64,000 nt of DNA from Streptococcus mitis (GTDB lineage: Bacteria > Bacillota > Bacilli > Lactobacillales > Streptococcaceae), in assembly GCF_023109105.1 (NCBI RefSeq), contig NZ_JALDTZ010000010.1:1-64000 (forward strand), given 5' to 3'. Below the pieces are notes generated by a model. It saw nothing but the letters and a program-made list of their open reading frames with translations. It did no database searches and was not told the DNA's origin. This document shows positions 7,646 through 16,309 of the stretch, in pieces. Both the position numbers and the translations under genes were made by a program. Within the stretch, counting starts at the first letter, position 1. Every line of letters starts with the position of its first letter.

Positions 7646-9206
7646 GGCTCAATTCCTCTACAATCTTGTCTATCTCTGCACGCAAGTGATCAATCTTAGC
7701 TACAGTCTCTGCAATTTCTTGATTGAGCACATCTATATCAATCTTCTCACGTGTATCTTCTTGTTCGACATAGGTTGAAACAGAGAGGTTATAATCCTGC
7801 TCTGAACCAATCACATCATTATCAACAAGAGCAGATTTATAGTCAACATTTTGATAATTAGAGAATAATTCAACTATATGTTCGATATTGCTATCCGTCA
7901 AAACATTGTTGTTAGTCTCTTTTTTGAATTCCTTACTCGCATCGATAAAGAGCGTTTTGTTCTCTAGTTTATTTTTTGCCAAAACCAAGATCGTCGTTGC
8001 GATAGAAGTTCCAAAAAAGAGATTGTCTGGAAGGGAAATCACTGCTTCAACAAAGTTGTTATCTACTAGATACTGACGAATGGTTTTTTCAGCTCCTCCA
8101 CGATAGAAAATTCCTGGAAAACATACAATAGCTGCTCGACCTTTATTAGACAGGTGGTTGAGACTATGCATGATAAAGGCAAAGTCAGCTTTTGACTTAG
8201 GAGCTAGCTTACCAGCTGGCGCAAAGCGGTCATCATTTATTAGAGTTGGATCTCCATCTCCCACCCATTTGACAGAATACGGAGGGTTAGAAACGATAGC
8301 ATCAAATGGCTTTTCTTCTAAATGCTGAGGATTTAAAAGGGTATCTCCTCGCTTAATATCAAAGTTATTGTAGTTGATATTGTGCAAGAACATATTCATA
8401 CGAGCCAAGTTATAGTTGGTCATGTTAATTTCTTGACCAAAGAATCCATCCTCTAGAATATGGTCTTCATATTGTTTTTTCATTTGAAGAAGGAGAGAGC
8501 CTGAACCACATGTTGGGTCATAGACCTTGTTAATCTTGTCCTTGCCGACCATCACTAGACGAGCTAGTAGTTTAGAGACTGTCTGAGGTGTGAAAAATTC
8601 ACCCCCACTTTTTCCTGCATTACTTGCATAGTTGGAAATCAAGAACTCATAAGCATCCCCAAAGGCATCGATGTCATTTTCCTCAAAGTTACCAAAGTTA
8701 ATACTATTGATACCATTAAGAATATCAGAAAGACGCTTATTTTTTTCTGGAACAGTTCCACCAAGGATATTGCTTCGTGTATCCAAGTTATCAAACAAAC
8801 CTTTGATATCATCCTCTGATTTGAACCCAATCGCTGACTTCTCAATAGCTTGAAAGATGTTGGCCAAGTCTTCGTTTAAATTTTCATTTTGCGAGGAATT
8901 CTTGACAACATTTCCAAATAGTTGACTCGGAAGGATAAAGAAGCCCTTATCCTCAACTGTCCCTGGTTTAAAATCTTGCTCAGCTTCTTGGTCACTCAAT
9001 TCGGCATAACGGAATTCTAAGTCGCCAGCTTCATGCTCAGCACGGTCAAAATAGTCTGCCATGTGTTCGGAAATAAAGCGATAGAACAGAATTCCTAGGA
9101 TATATTGCTTAAAATCCCAACCATCTACAGCTCCACGAACATCGTCCGCAATCGCCCAAATTTTACGATGCAGCTCCTTGCGTTCTGCATTTTCTTTACT
9201 TGCCAT
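7635..9206 (-). CDS. hsdM: Type I restriction-modification methyltransferase subunit
   Basis: The 523-residue protein transfers a methyl group from S-adenosylmethionine to adenine N6 within the HsdS target. The N-terminal helical domain (about 10-140) precedes the catalytic domain. The SAM-binding motif I is DPTCGSG at 230-236, and the catalytic motif IV is NPPY at 307-310. The segment [17 protein letters not shown] just before motif I is typical of HsdM. It is the first gene of the RM operon, preceded by an AAGGAAAG ribosome-binding site. The C-terminal coiled region (about 495-519) is consistent with contact to HsdS. The gene is intact. Unusually, three genes separate it from hsdS. Confidence 0.96.
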   Translation of the reverse strand: MASKENAERKELHRKIWAIADDVRGAVDGWDFKQYILGILFYRFISEHMADYFDRAEHEAGDLEFRYAELSDQEAEQDFKPGTVEDKGFFILPSQLFGNVVKNSSQNENLNEDLANIFQAIEKSAIGFKSEDDIKGLFDNLDTRSNILGGTVPEKNKRLSDILNGINSINFGNFEENDIDAFGDAYEFLISNYASNAGKSGGEFFTPQTVSKLLARLVMVGKDKINKVYDPTCGSGSLLLQMKKQYEDHILEDGFFGQEINMTNYNLARMNMFLHNINYNNFDIKRGDTLLNPQHLEEKPFDAIVSNPPYSVKWVGDGDPTLINDDRFAPAGKLAPKSKADFAFIMHSLNHLSNKGRAAIVCFPGIFYRGGAEKTIRQYLVDNNFVEAVISLPDNLFFGTSIATTILVLAKNKLENKTLFIDASKEFKKETNNNVLTDSNIEHIVELFSNYQNVDYKSALVDNDVIGSEQDYNLSVSTYVEQEDTREKIDIDVLNQEIAETVAKIDHLRAEIDKIVEELSHGK

Positions 9207-9264
9207 TTTTACTTTCCTTATTAAATAAATGTATTATCTCTTCTATTTTATCATATTTTAAGAA

Positions 9265-9296
9265 AACCCACTCGAAGTGAAAAGAGCGAGTGGGTT
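9265..9296. terminator. Terminator between abiH-like gene and hsdM
   Basis: AACCCACTCG and CGAGTGGGTT form a perfect 10-bp stem with a 12-base loop. On the minus strand TTTTCTT follows. It separates the AbiH-like transcript from the hsdM operon. Confidence 0.75.
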
Positions 9297-9358
9297 ATGA
9301 ACTATTTTTAAAATAATATTTGACAATTGTTTTCTATAAATTCAATTATTTTTTGACT

Positions 9359-10525
9359 TTATAATGGTAGTAGAGCATCTTTCATACCTTCCATATCATC
9401 ACTCTTTACAAATACAACATTCTGTTTTCCTGTTAACTCTATCAGTTTTTCTTTCCCCAGAATGATTGCGAGATTCTTAATAATAGATCGTTTTGCTGGT
9501 TCATCGAAATAAGTGAAAATAAATCGATATTTAAACATTCTATTCTGTTCTGATACAATATCTACTAATTTAAAACAATTTTGGAATATTTCTTTATCCA
9601 AGGGATCTACTGAGTGACCAAAAATAATGATATTTTTAGGAAATGATTTTGCTATCCCCACATTTGAATACTCATATACTGGTTTGAAAAATTCTTCAAA
9701 TTTAGTTCCTGTTTCTTTAACAACTCTTTGGTAATATTTCTGATAAGGAATTAAATCACTGTTGACATCATTTTCTTTGTCCTCAATTCCAAAGACCATC
9801 GTATTGATTCGACTGAAGGTTCTATCTAAATTAATTCGCCCATGTATAAAATGAGTTCTCTCTTCAGAAGTATCAAATAGATATCCCGAAGTATTGGGAT
9901 AATTAAAATTTAAGACATAGGTATGTGATAAATCAGGTATTGCATCCAAAGCTGTTGGCTTGGATTTAATGTTTCTAACTTCAAAATCAAGAAAGTCTAT
10001 ATAAGATAAATATATTTCTAACAATTCAATCAATAGATCAAGTTGATTGATAAATTCATTATTCAATTTTTCGAGTGCAACTTCTCTTTGTAGTAATCTC
10101 CAATTTTTCTCATAGAATAATTTAGAAAAATTATCAACAACAAATATTTTGGCATAAGCATTATTATCTTTTAGAAGTTTTTCCTTCAATCCTTCTGAAT
10201 GTCTCTTGTTAGGTTCATTCATATTTTCATTATATAAAATATTATTCTCTTTAAAATACATTATTGCATCCGCGAGTTGTGAGATCATGATTTCAAGATT
10301 AGACCAATTATCTCCAAGGGTATCTTTGTTTTCGTTGATAAATTTCAAATATAAATTATCTTTGTATTTCTCAATACTAATATTTTTAGCTTTTAGAAAC
10401 TCCAGCAACTTCTCATCTGGATTAGAAAATAATTGTTTTTCAAACTCAATAAAATCTGTATATTTTGTTTTTCGATCCATAGCAATATCAAAGCCATTGC
10501 CCAGAATTAGAATAGTATCTGCCAT
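9359..10525 (-). CDS. AbiH family abortive-infection protein
   Basis: The 388-residue protein begins with ILILGNGFDIA followed by KYTDF, the NGFD signature at the N-terminus of bacteriophage abortive-infection AbiH proteins (first described in lactococci). Later conserved blocks are YVLNFNYPNT (about 208-217), HFIHGRIN (about 231-238) and IIIFGHSVDP (about 303-312). AbiH limits phage multiplication; its mechanism is not established. The gene is AT-rich, has its own extended -10 promoter, and ends upstream of a terminator before hsdM. It is therefore a separate transcript within the same defence cluster. No truncation is visible. Confidence 0.85.
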   Translation of the reverse strand: MADTILILGNGFDIAMDRKTKYTDFIEFEKQLFSNPDEKLLEFLKAKNISIEKYKDNLYLKFINENKDTLGDNWSNLEIMISQLADAIMYFKENNILYNENMNEPNKRHSEGLKEKLLKDNNAYAKIFVVDNFSKLFYEKNWRLLQREVALEKLNNEFINQLDLLIELLEIYLSYIDFLDFEVRNIKSKPTALDAIPDLSHTYVLNFNYPNTSGYLFDTSEERTHFIHGRINLDRTFSRINTMVFGIEDKENDVNSDLIPYQKYYQRVVKETGTKFEEFFKPVYEYSNVGIAKSFPKNIIIFGHSVDPLDKEIFQNCFKLVDIVSEQNRMFKYRFIFTYFDEPAKRSIIKNLAIILGKEKLIELTGKQNVVFVKSDDMEGMKDALLPL

Positions 10526-10561
10526 GATTTTTTCTCCTCTACATTATGGATAATTACTAAA

Positions 10562-10570
10562 ATTATACCA
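10562..10570 (-). promoter_or_regulatory. Extended -10 promoter of the AbiH-like gene
   Basis: Minus-strand TGGTATAAT (TG-N-TATAAT) lies 37 bases before the ATG, with AGAGGAG as ribosome-binding site. No good -35 is visible. It sits just outside the inverted-repeat element. Confidence 0.6.
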
Positions 10571-10582
10571 CGAATCAACCAA

Positions 10583-10746
10583 AAACGAGTCTGGGACAAA
10601 AGTCTAACCATAAATATAAAAAGCAAACAAAATAAGTTATCTGACACTCAGAATTCTGTCTTGTTCGCTTTTTCCCAATCTATCGATTTTAAAAATTTAT
10701 AATAAAGAATTCCTAAAATCAAAATCTTTTTGTCCCAGCCGCGTTT
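10583..10746. repeat. Inverted-repeat (MITE-like, possibly RUP-related) element
   Basis: The ends are 19-bp inverted repeats with two mismatches: AAACGAGTCTGGGACAAAA at 10583-10601 and, reversed, AAACGCGGCTGGGACAAAA at 10728-10746. The 164-bp interior is AT-rich, contains a smaller pair (AAAAAGCAAACA / TGTTCGCTTTTT) and has no coding sequence. Pneumococcal RUP is about 107 bp with CTGGGAC-type ends as I recall it, so this could be a RUP relative; that is unverified. Confidence 0.55.
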
Positions 10747-10772
10747 AGTTTTATCCAACTACTTCTTCTGCT

Positions 10773-10829
10773 TTAACTTTTTTTTTCATTCTTGTTCGAA
10801 CCAGTCAATCGACGCTTACTATCAAACAC
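10773..10829 (-). other. Short 18-codon reading frame ending in an A9 tract (remnant or tiny gene)
   Basis: From a GTG at 10829, five bases after GGGGG, the frame reads VFDSKRRLTGSNKNEKKS and stops at 10773. The stop is created by a run of nine A. Loss of one A extends the product with VKAEEVVG to 10751. The residue composition looks coding, but I do not recognise it. It may be the end of a decayed gene next to the inverted-repeat element. Confidence 0.25.
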
Positions 10830-10892
10830 TCATTCCCCCTTTCTCCTCCAAAATATGGTATAGTAGAATTATACTATCTATGAGGAGCTTAC

Positions 10893-11510
10893 ATGTCACA
10901 GGATAAACAAATGAAAACTGTTTCTCCCCTTCTGCAGCGAGTTATCAATATCTCATCGATTGTCGGTGGGGTTGGGAGTTTGATTTTCTGTATTTGGGCT
11001 TATCAGGCTGGGATTTTACAGTCCAAGGAAACCCTCTCTGCCTTTATCCAGCAGGCAGGTATCTGGGGGCCACCTCTCTTTATCTTTTTACAGATTTTAC
11101 AGACCGTCGTCCCCATCATTCCTGGAGCCTTGACCTCGGTGGCTGGGGTCTTTATCTACGGCCACATCATCGGGACTATCTACAACTATATCGGCATCGT
11201 GATTGGCTGCGCCATTATCTTTTATCTGGTGCGCCTCTATGGGGCTGCTTTTGTCCAGTCTGTCGTCAGCAAGCGCACCTACGACAAGTACATCGGTTGG
11301 CTGGATAAGGGCAATCGTTTTGACCGTTTCTTTATCTTTATGATGATTTGGCCCATTAGTCCAGCTGACTTTCTCTGTATGCTGGCTGCCCTGACCAAGA
11401 TGAGCTTCAAGCGCTATATGACCATCATCATTCTGACCAAACCCTTTACTCTCGTGGTTTATACCTACGGTCTGACCTATATTATCGACTTTTTCTGGCA
11501 AATGCTTTGA
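10893..11510 (+). CDS. TVP38/TMEM64 family membrane protein
   Basis: The 205-residue integral membrane protein has about five to six hydrophobic segments. It carries the family core PLFIFLQILQTVVPIIPG (about 51-68), then GVFIYG, and the later FIFMMIWPISPADFLCMLAAL segment (about 147-167, partly quoted). This is the SNARE-associated/DedA-like fold, linked in other species to lipid scrambling or undecaprenyl-phosphate recycling; its substrate here is unknown. A GAGGAG site lies upstream of the ATG, and an inverted repeat (ATAGTA ... TACTAT, 10860-10877) precedes it. The gene is monocistronic and ends at a bidirectional terminator shared with scrK. Confidence 0.85.
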   Translation: MSQDKQMKTVSPLLQRVINISSIVGGVGSLIFCIWAYQAGILQSKETLSAFIQQAGIWGPPLFIFLQILQTVVPIIPGALTSVAGVFIYGHIIGTIYNYIGIVIGCAIIFYLVRLYGAAFVQSVVSKRTYDKYIGWLDKGNRFDRFFIFMMIWPISPADFLCMLAALTKMSFKRYMTIIILTKPFTLVVYTYGLTYIIDFFWQML

Positions 11511-11518
11511 CATGTAAA

Positions 11519-11547
11519 AAATCCGTTTGGTTTCCCAAGCGGATTTT
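11519..11547. terminator. Bidirectional terminator between TVP38 gene and scrK
   Basis: AAATCCGTTTGG and CCAAGCGGATTTT pair in a stem of about 12 bp around a short loop. The A- and T-rich flanks allow use from both sides by the convergent genes. Confidence 0.85.
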
Positions 11548-11552
11548 GTGCT

Positions 11553-12440
11553 TTATTTTGAAACTTCTTTTGCAAGGACAAAGTTCCCAAGTGTGGCAGA
11601 ACCATTCCCTGCGACTGCTGGCGTCACGATGTAATCACGCACATCTGGAACTGGTAGGTAACCGTTGAGCAAGGATGTGAATTTCTCACGGACACGATCC
11701 AGCATGTGTTGTTGAGCCATGACCCCTCCACCAAAGACAATCACGTCTGGTCGGAAAGTCACTGTCGCATTAACCGCAGCTTGAGCGATATAGTAGGCTT
11801 GAACATCCCAAACAGGGTTGTTGAGTTCAATATTTTCCCCACGAACACCTGTACGAGCTTCCAAACTTGGACCAGCTGCATAGCCTTCCAGACATCCCTT
11901 ATGGAAAGGACAAACACCGTTGAATTCTTTTTCAATATCCATTGGGTGTCTAGCAACATAATAATGACCCATTTCAGGGTGACCCACACCGCCGATAAAC
12001 TCACCACGTTGGATAACACCTGCACCGATACCTGTACCGATTGTGTAGTAAACCAAGTTTTCGATACGGCCACCAGCATTGTTACGGGCAACCACTTCAC
12101 CATAAGCAGAGCTATTTACGTCTGTAGTGAAGTACATAGGCACGTTGAGGGCGCGACGAAGGGCACCAAGCAAGTCAACATTTGCCCAGTTTGGTTTTGG
12201 AGTTGTTGTGATAAAGCCATAAGTTTTTGAGTTTTTATCAATATCAATCGGACCAAATGAACCAACTGCAAGACCAGCAAGGTTATCGAATTTTGAGAAG
12301 AACTCAATGGTTTTATCGATTGTTTCGATTGGAGTTGTTGTTGGAAATTGTGTTTTTTCTACAACGTTAAAATTTTCATCACCGACAGCACAGACAAATT
12401 TTGTACCGCCTGCTTCCAAACTTCCGTATAGTTTTGTCAT
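11553..12440 (-). CDS. scrK: Fructokinase (ROK family)
   Basis: The 295-residue cytosolic kinase phosphorylates the fructose released when sucrose-6-phosphate is hydrolysed. The N-terminal phosphate loop GSLEAGGTKFVCAVG lies at about 6-20. The ROK zinc site is visible as H-x-CPFHKGCLEGYAAGP (about 172-190), and the sugar-binding segment GTGIGAGVI at about 135-143. The length is normal for bacterial ScrK. It lies directly downstream of scrA on the same strand, but a strong terminator separates them and it has its own extended -10 promoter (TGCTATAAT, -10 at 12468-12473). It can therefore be expressed independently of sucrose. Confidence 0.95.
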   Translation of the reverse strand: MTKLYGSLEAGGTKFVCAVGDENFNVVEKTQFPTTTPIETIDKTIEFFSKFDNLAGLAVGSFGPIDIDKNSKTYGFITTTPKPNWANVDLLGALRRALNVPMYFTTDVNSSAYGEVVARNNAGGRIENLVYYTIGTGIGAGVIQRGEFIGGVGHPEMGHYYVARHPMDIEKEFNGVCPFHKGCLEGYAAGPSLEARTGVRGENIELNNPVWDVQAYYIAQAAVNATVTFRPDVIVFGGGVMAQQHMLDRVREKFTSLLNGYLPVPDVRDYIVTPAVAGNGSATLGNFVLAKEVSK

Positions 12441-12467
12441 GATTAACCTCTTGTATTTATTTTCTTT

Positions 12468-12476
12468 ATTATAGCA
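12468..12476 (-). promoter_or_regulatory. Extended -10 promoter of scrK
   Basis: Minus-strand TGCTATAAT lies 28 bases before the scrK ATG, with AAGAGG as ribosome-binding site. No convincing -35 hexamer is seen. Confidence 0.6.
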
Positions 12477-12539
12477 TATTTCCAGACTGAAAATTGCTCA
12501 ATATTTTAGATTTTCCTCTGTAAATTTTACCATTCAATC

Positions 12540-12572
12540 AAAAACGAACAAACATGACATTTGTTCGTTTTT
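12540..12572. terminator. Terminator downstream of scrA
   Basis: AAAAACGAACAAA and TTTGTTCGTTTTT form a 13-bp perfect stem around a 7-base loop, located just after the scrA stop codon. Confidence 0.85.
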
Positions 12573-12581
12573 ATGAATCTA

Positions 12582-14483
12582 TTAAGCTTTAACTTCAATG
12601 ACTGCGTCACCCTTAGCAACTGATCCAGAAGCAACTGGATTTACTGAAGCAAAGTCTGCAGTGTTTGTCACGATAACCATAGTTGTGTTGTCAAGTCCTG
12701 CAGCGGCAATCTTAGCTGAGTCAAATGTTCCAAGAACATCTCCAGCTTTAACCTTGTCACCTTGAGCAACTTTATGGTTGAATCCTTCACCGTTCATTGA
12801 AACAGTGTCGATACCAACGTGGATCAAAATTTCAGCTCCGTTAGCTGTTCTTAGGCCATAAGCATGTCCTGTTGGGAAGACAATTGTCACTTCAGCATCA
12901 GCTGGTGCGTAAACGACATCTTCACTAGGTTTTACAGCGATACCTTGTCCCATAGCTCCACTTGAGAAGACTGGATCATTCACATTTGAAAGAGCAACGA
13001 CATCACCAACGATTGGTGTTTGAATAACACCTTCGCTCGGTGCAACAACAGCACCAGTTACTGCTTCTTCAGTCAAACGGTCAGTTTCAGCTTCAGAAAT
13101 TGCTCCTGCAACCTCTTCTACTTCATCTTCATAACCAAACATGTAAGTAAGAGCAAAACCAAGTACAAATGATACAGCTACCATAAGAAGGTATTGTAGA
13201 AGTTGTCCGTTACCAATGTAAAGCATTGTACCAGGGATGATTGTGATACCATTACCAGTACCAGCAAGTCCAAGGATAGATGCCAATCCACCACCGATTG
13301 CACCAGCAATCAATGAAAGGAAAAATGGTTTACGGAAACGCAAGTTAACCCCGAAGATAGCAGGCTCAGTAATACCTAGGAAGGCAGAAAGAGCAGCTGG
13401 GAAAGCAAGTGTTTTAAGTTTAGGATTTTTAGTTTTCACACCAACGGCTACTGTCGCAGCACCTTGAGCAGTCATGGCAGCTGTGATGATAGCGTTGAAT
13501 GGGTTAGCATGGTCAGCAGCAAGCAATTGAACTTCAAGCAAGTTGAAGATGTGGTGAACACCTGATACGACGATTAATTGGTGAACTCCACCAATCAAGA
13601 AACCACCAAGTCCGAATGGCAAGTTAAGAATTGCTTTAGTTCCAATGAGGATGTAGTTTTCAACAACGTGGAAGACTGGTCCGATAACAAACAATCCAAG
13701 AATTGACATTACAAGGAGTGTTACGAACGGTGTTACCAAGAGGTCAAGTACATCTGGAACAACCTTGCGAACTGCTTTTTCAAACTTAGCTCCGACAACC
13801 CCGATAATGAAGGCTGGAAGAACTGAACCTTGCAAACCTACAACTGGGATAAATCCGAAGAACTGCATTGCAGTTACTTCACCACCAGACGCAACAGCCC
13901 AGGCATTTGGAAGCGAACCAGAAACGAGCATCATACCAAGAACGATACCAACGGCTGGGTTACCACCGAATACACGGAAAGTTGACCAAACAACCAAACC
14001 TGGCAAGATAATAAAGGCAGTGTCAGTCAAGATCTGAGTATAAGTTGTCACATCTTCTGGAAGTGTCATTCCAAGAGCAGTCAAGAGACCACGAACACCC
14101 ATGAAGAGACCAGTTGCTACGATAACTGGAATGATTGGAACGAAGACGTCACCGAAAGTACGGATGGCACGTTGGAACCAATTTCCTTGTTTAGCAGCTT
14201 CTGCTTTCATTTCAGCTTTTGTTGAAGTTGGCAAACCAAGAGCTACGACTTCATCGTACATCTTGTTTACTGTACCAGTACCAAAGATGATTTGGTATTG
14301 ACCTGAGTTAAAGAAAGCACCTTGAACTTTTTCCAAGCTCTCGATAGCATCTTTGTTAATTTTCGCTTCATCTTTAACCATAACGCGAAGACGAGTCGCA
14401 CAGTGAGCTACACTATTAACGTTCTCACGTCCACCTAAGGCTTCGATGACTTTTTTTGCAATTTCTGTATTGGTCATTTGCAA
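12582..14483 (-). CDS. scrA: Sucrose-specific PTS transporter EIIBCA
   Basis: The 633-residue membrane protein imports sucrose and phosphorylates it to sucrose-6-phosphate. Domains are in the order IIB, IIC, IIA. The IIB phospho-cysteine is Cys28 in HCATRLRV. The IIC membrane domain spans about 105-465 with the sugar-binding segment around GITEPAIFGV. The IIA phospho-histidine is His555 in ILIHVGIDTV. The IIC-IIA linker around 470-500 is acidic. It is divergent from scrB across a 370-bp regulatory gap whose -35 is overlapped by a presumed ScrR operator. The IIA fused at the C-terminus means no separate EIIA-Glc is needed. Confidence 0.96.
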   Translation of the reverse strand: MQMTNTEIAKKVIEALGGRENVNSVAHCATRLRVMVKDEAKINKDAIESLEKVQGAFFNSGQYQIIFGTGTVNKMYDEVVALGLPTSTKAEMKAEAAKQGNWFQRAIRTFGDVFVPIIPVIVATGLFMGVRGLLTALGMTLPEDVTTYTQILTDTAFIILPGLVVWSTFRVFGGNPAVGIVLGMMLVSGSLPNAWAVASGGEVTAMQFFGFIPVVGLQGSVLPAFIIGVVGAKFEKAVRKVVPDVLDLLVTPFVTLLVMSILGLFVIGPVFHVVENYILIGTKAILNLPFGLGGFLIGGVHQLIVVSGVHHIFNLLEVQLLAADHANPFNAIITAAMTAQGAATVAVGVKTKNPKLKTLAFPAALSAFLGITEPAIFGVNLRFRKPFFLSLIAGAIGGGLASILGLAGTGNGITIIPGTMLYIGNGQLLQYLLMVAVSFVLGFALTYMFGYEDEVEEVAGAISEAETDRLTEEAVTGAVVAPSEGVIQTPIVGDVVALSNVNDPVFSSGAMGQGIAVKPSEDVVYAPADAEVTIVFPTGHAYGLRTANGAEILIHVGIDTVSMNGEGFNHKVAQGDKVKAGDVLGTFDSAKIAAAGLDNTTMVIVTNTADFASVNPVASGSVAKGDAVIEVKA

Positions 14484-14544
14484 AAATCTCCTTATAAAAA
14501 ATTTTGTTCTTGTTTGAAAGCGATTTATTCGCCCTACGAATATT

Positions 14545-14572
14545 ATTCTATCACGTTTTAAAAATATGTCAA
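14545..14572 (-). promoter_or_regulatory. scrA promoter with overlapping operator
   Basis: On the minus strand a perfect -35 TTGACA (14572-14567) is followed, 16 bases on, by TAGAAT (14550-14545). The -35 is part of TGTCAAGCGTTT (plus strand 14567-14578), which matches a motif near scrB at 11 of 12 bases and is the likely ScrR operator. Confidence 0.75.
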
Positions 14573-14752
14573 GCGTTTTGCAGAAAAAATATTTGTTTCT
14601 TAGAGTCAGGTCTTTTGTTTTGATAGATTATGAGAGTTTTATGAAATTTTTCTTTAAAAAATAGTTTAAAATCTGAGTTAAAAAGGATTTTGTTTCACTT
14701 TCTTTCAATTTTCTGTAGATAGATGACTGATTTCCTGCTTTTATTTTATGAT

Positions 14753-14764
14753 AAACGTTTGACA
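14753..14764 (-). promoter_or_regulatory. Probable ScrR operator on the scrB side
   Basis: Minus-strand TGTCAAACGTTT mirrors TGTCAAGCGTTT at 14567-14578. The CG-centred AAACGTTT core is typical of LacI-family operators. One site serves each divergent gene. Confidence 0.65.
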
Positions 14765-14792
14765 GTTTTTTCTCTTTTTTAACATAAAAGGC

Positions 14793-14821
14793 TTGCATTT
14801 TTTATCGAAAACGGTTACTAT
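14793..14821 (+). promoter_or_regulatory. scrB promoter with cre/operator-like site
   Basis: TTGCAT (14793-14798), a 17-base spacer and TACTAT (14816-14821) form the promoter. The spacer holds TCGAAAACGGTTACTA (14805-14820), which fits the CcpA cre consensus with two mismatches. Catabolite repression by CcpA is therefore likely, though it could also be a third ScrR site. Confidence 0.6.
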
Positions 14822-14854
14822 TAAAAGTGATAAGATTTTCGGAGGAATGAATGA

Positions 14855-16309
14855 ATGGAATGGACAACTGAGCGTCGTTACAGACTTTATCAAGATTGGA
14901 CGCAAGAAGAAATTCAACATATAAAGGAAAATATGGCACAATCTCCATGGCATACTCATTACCATGTTGAGCCAAAAACAGGACTTCTCAACGACCCAAA
15001 TGGCTTTTCTTACTTTGATGGCAAGTGGATTGTTTTTTACCAGAACTTCCCTTTTGGTGCAGCCCACGGCTTAAAATCTTGGGTTCAGCTTGAAAGTGAT
15101 GATTTGGTTCACTTTAGAGAAACCGGGGTCAAAGTTTTGCCTGATACTCCATTAGATAGCCACGGTGCTTACTCTGGTTCTGCCATGCAGTTTGGCGATA
15201 ACTTGTTCCTATTTTATACAGGAAATGTCCGTGATGAAAACTGGATCCGTCACCCGTACCAGATTGGAGCTTTGATGGATAAGGATGCCAAGATTACAAA
15301 GATTGACAAGATCTTGATTGACCAGCCTGCTGACTCAACTGACCACTTCCGTGACCCACAAATTTTTAATTTCAAAGGTCAATACTATGCTATCGTCGGT
15401 GGACAGGACTTGGAGAAAAAAGGCTTTGTTCGTCTCTATAAGGCTTTAGACAACGACTATACAAACTGGCAAGCAGTTGGCGACCTTGACTTTGCTAACG
15501 ACCGTACTGCCTACATGATGGAATGCCCAAATCTGGTCTTTGTAGGGGAGCAACCTGTCCTCCTCTACTGTCCACAAGGATTGGATAAGAAAGTTCTAGA
15601 CTACGATAATATCTATCCAAATATGTATAAGATTGGGGCTTCCTTTGACCCTGAAAATTCCAAAATGGTAGATGTGTCTCAACTTCAAAACATGGATTAT
15701 GGTTTCGAAGCCTATGCAACTCAAGCCTTCAACGCTCCTGACGGACGTGCTCTAGCAGTTAGCTGGCTTGGTTTACCAGATGTTTCTTACCCATCTGACC
15801 GTTTTGACCACCAAGGAACCTTCTCTTTGGTCAAAGAACTCACTATCAAAGACGGTAAACTCTACCAATACCCAGTCGCAGCTATCAAGGACCTTCGTGC
15901 TTCTGAAGAGATGTTCTCAAATCGTGCTCAAACCAAGAACACATACGAACTCGAACTCAACTTAGAAGCCAATAGTCAGAGCGAGATTGTCTTACTTGCT
16001 GACAAAGAAGGCAAGGGACTTTCCATCAACTTTGACCTTGTAAATGGTCAAGTGACAGTGGATCGTAGCCAAGCTGGTGAACAGTATGCCCAAGAATTTG
16101 GTACAACTCGTTCTTGCCCAATCGACAATCAGGCCACTACTGCCACGATTTTCATCGATAACTCTGTCTTTGAAATTTTCATCAACAAAGGAGAAAAAGT
16201 ATTTTCTGGTCGTGTTTTCCCACATGCAGACCAAAATGGTATCCTGATCAAATCTGGAAACCCAACTGGAACTTACTATGAATTAGATTATGGTCGCAAA
16301 ACTAACTGA
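14855..16309 (+). CDS. scrB: Sucrose-6-phosphate hydrolase (GH32)
   Basis: The 484-residue cytosolic enzyme splits sucrose-6-phosphate into glucose-6-phosphate and fructose. The GH32 nucleophile motif is LLNDPNG with Asp47, followed by the RDP motif (HFRDPQIF, about 150) and the acid/base EC motif (MMECPNL, near 222). The C-terminal beta-sandwich (about 345-480) ends the protein. I choose the ATG at 14855 because GGAGGA lies eight bases upstream; two earlier ATGs in the ATGAATGAATGG string are out of frame. It overlaps scrR by 20 bp, so enzyme and repressor are coupled. Confidence 0.96.
   Translation: MEWTTERRYRLYQDWTQEEIQHIKENMAQSPWHTHYHVEPKTGLLNDPNGFSYFDGKWIVFYQNFPFGAAHGLKSWVQLESDDLVHFRETGVKVLPDTPLDSHGAYSGSAMQFGDNLFLFYTGNVRDENWIRHPYQIGALMDKDAKITKIDKILIDQPADSTDHFRDPQIFNFKGQYYAIVGGQDLEKKGFVRLYKALDNDYTNWQAVGDLDFANDRTAYMMECPNLVFVGEQPVLLYCPQGLDKKVLDYDNIYPNMYKIGASFDPENSKMVDVSQLQNMDYGFEAYATQAFNAPDGRALAVSWLGLPDVSYPSDRFDHQGTFSLVKELTIKDGKLYQYPVAAIKDLRASEEMFSNRAQTKNTYELELNLEANSQSEIVLLADKEGKGLSINFDLVNGQVTVDRSQAGEQYAQEFGTTRSCPIDNQATTATIFIDNSVFEIFINKGEKVFSGRVFPHADQNGILIKSGNPTGTYYELDYGRKTN

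Noticed and set aside
11097..11513. 138-codon minus-strand ORF inside the TVP38 gene
   Set aside because: It is His/Gly/Asp-rich, lacks a ribosome-binding site and lies opposite a clear membrane-protein gene.
11706..12230. 174-codon plus-strand ORF opposite scrK
   Set aside because: It is an antisense shadow of a well-matched ROK kinase.
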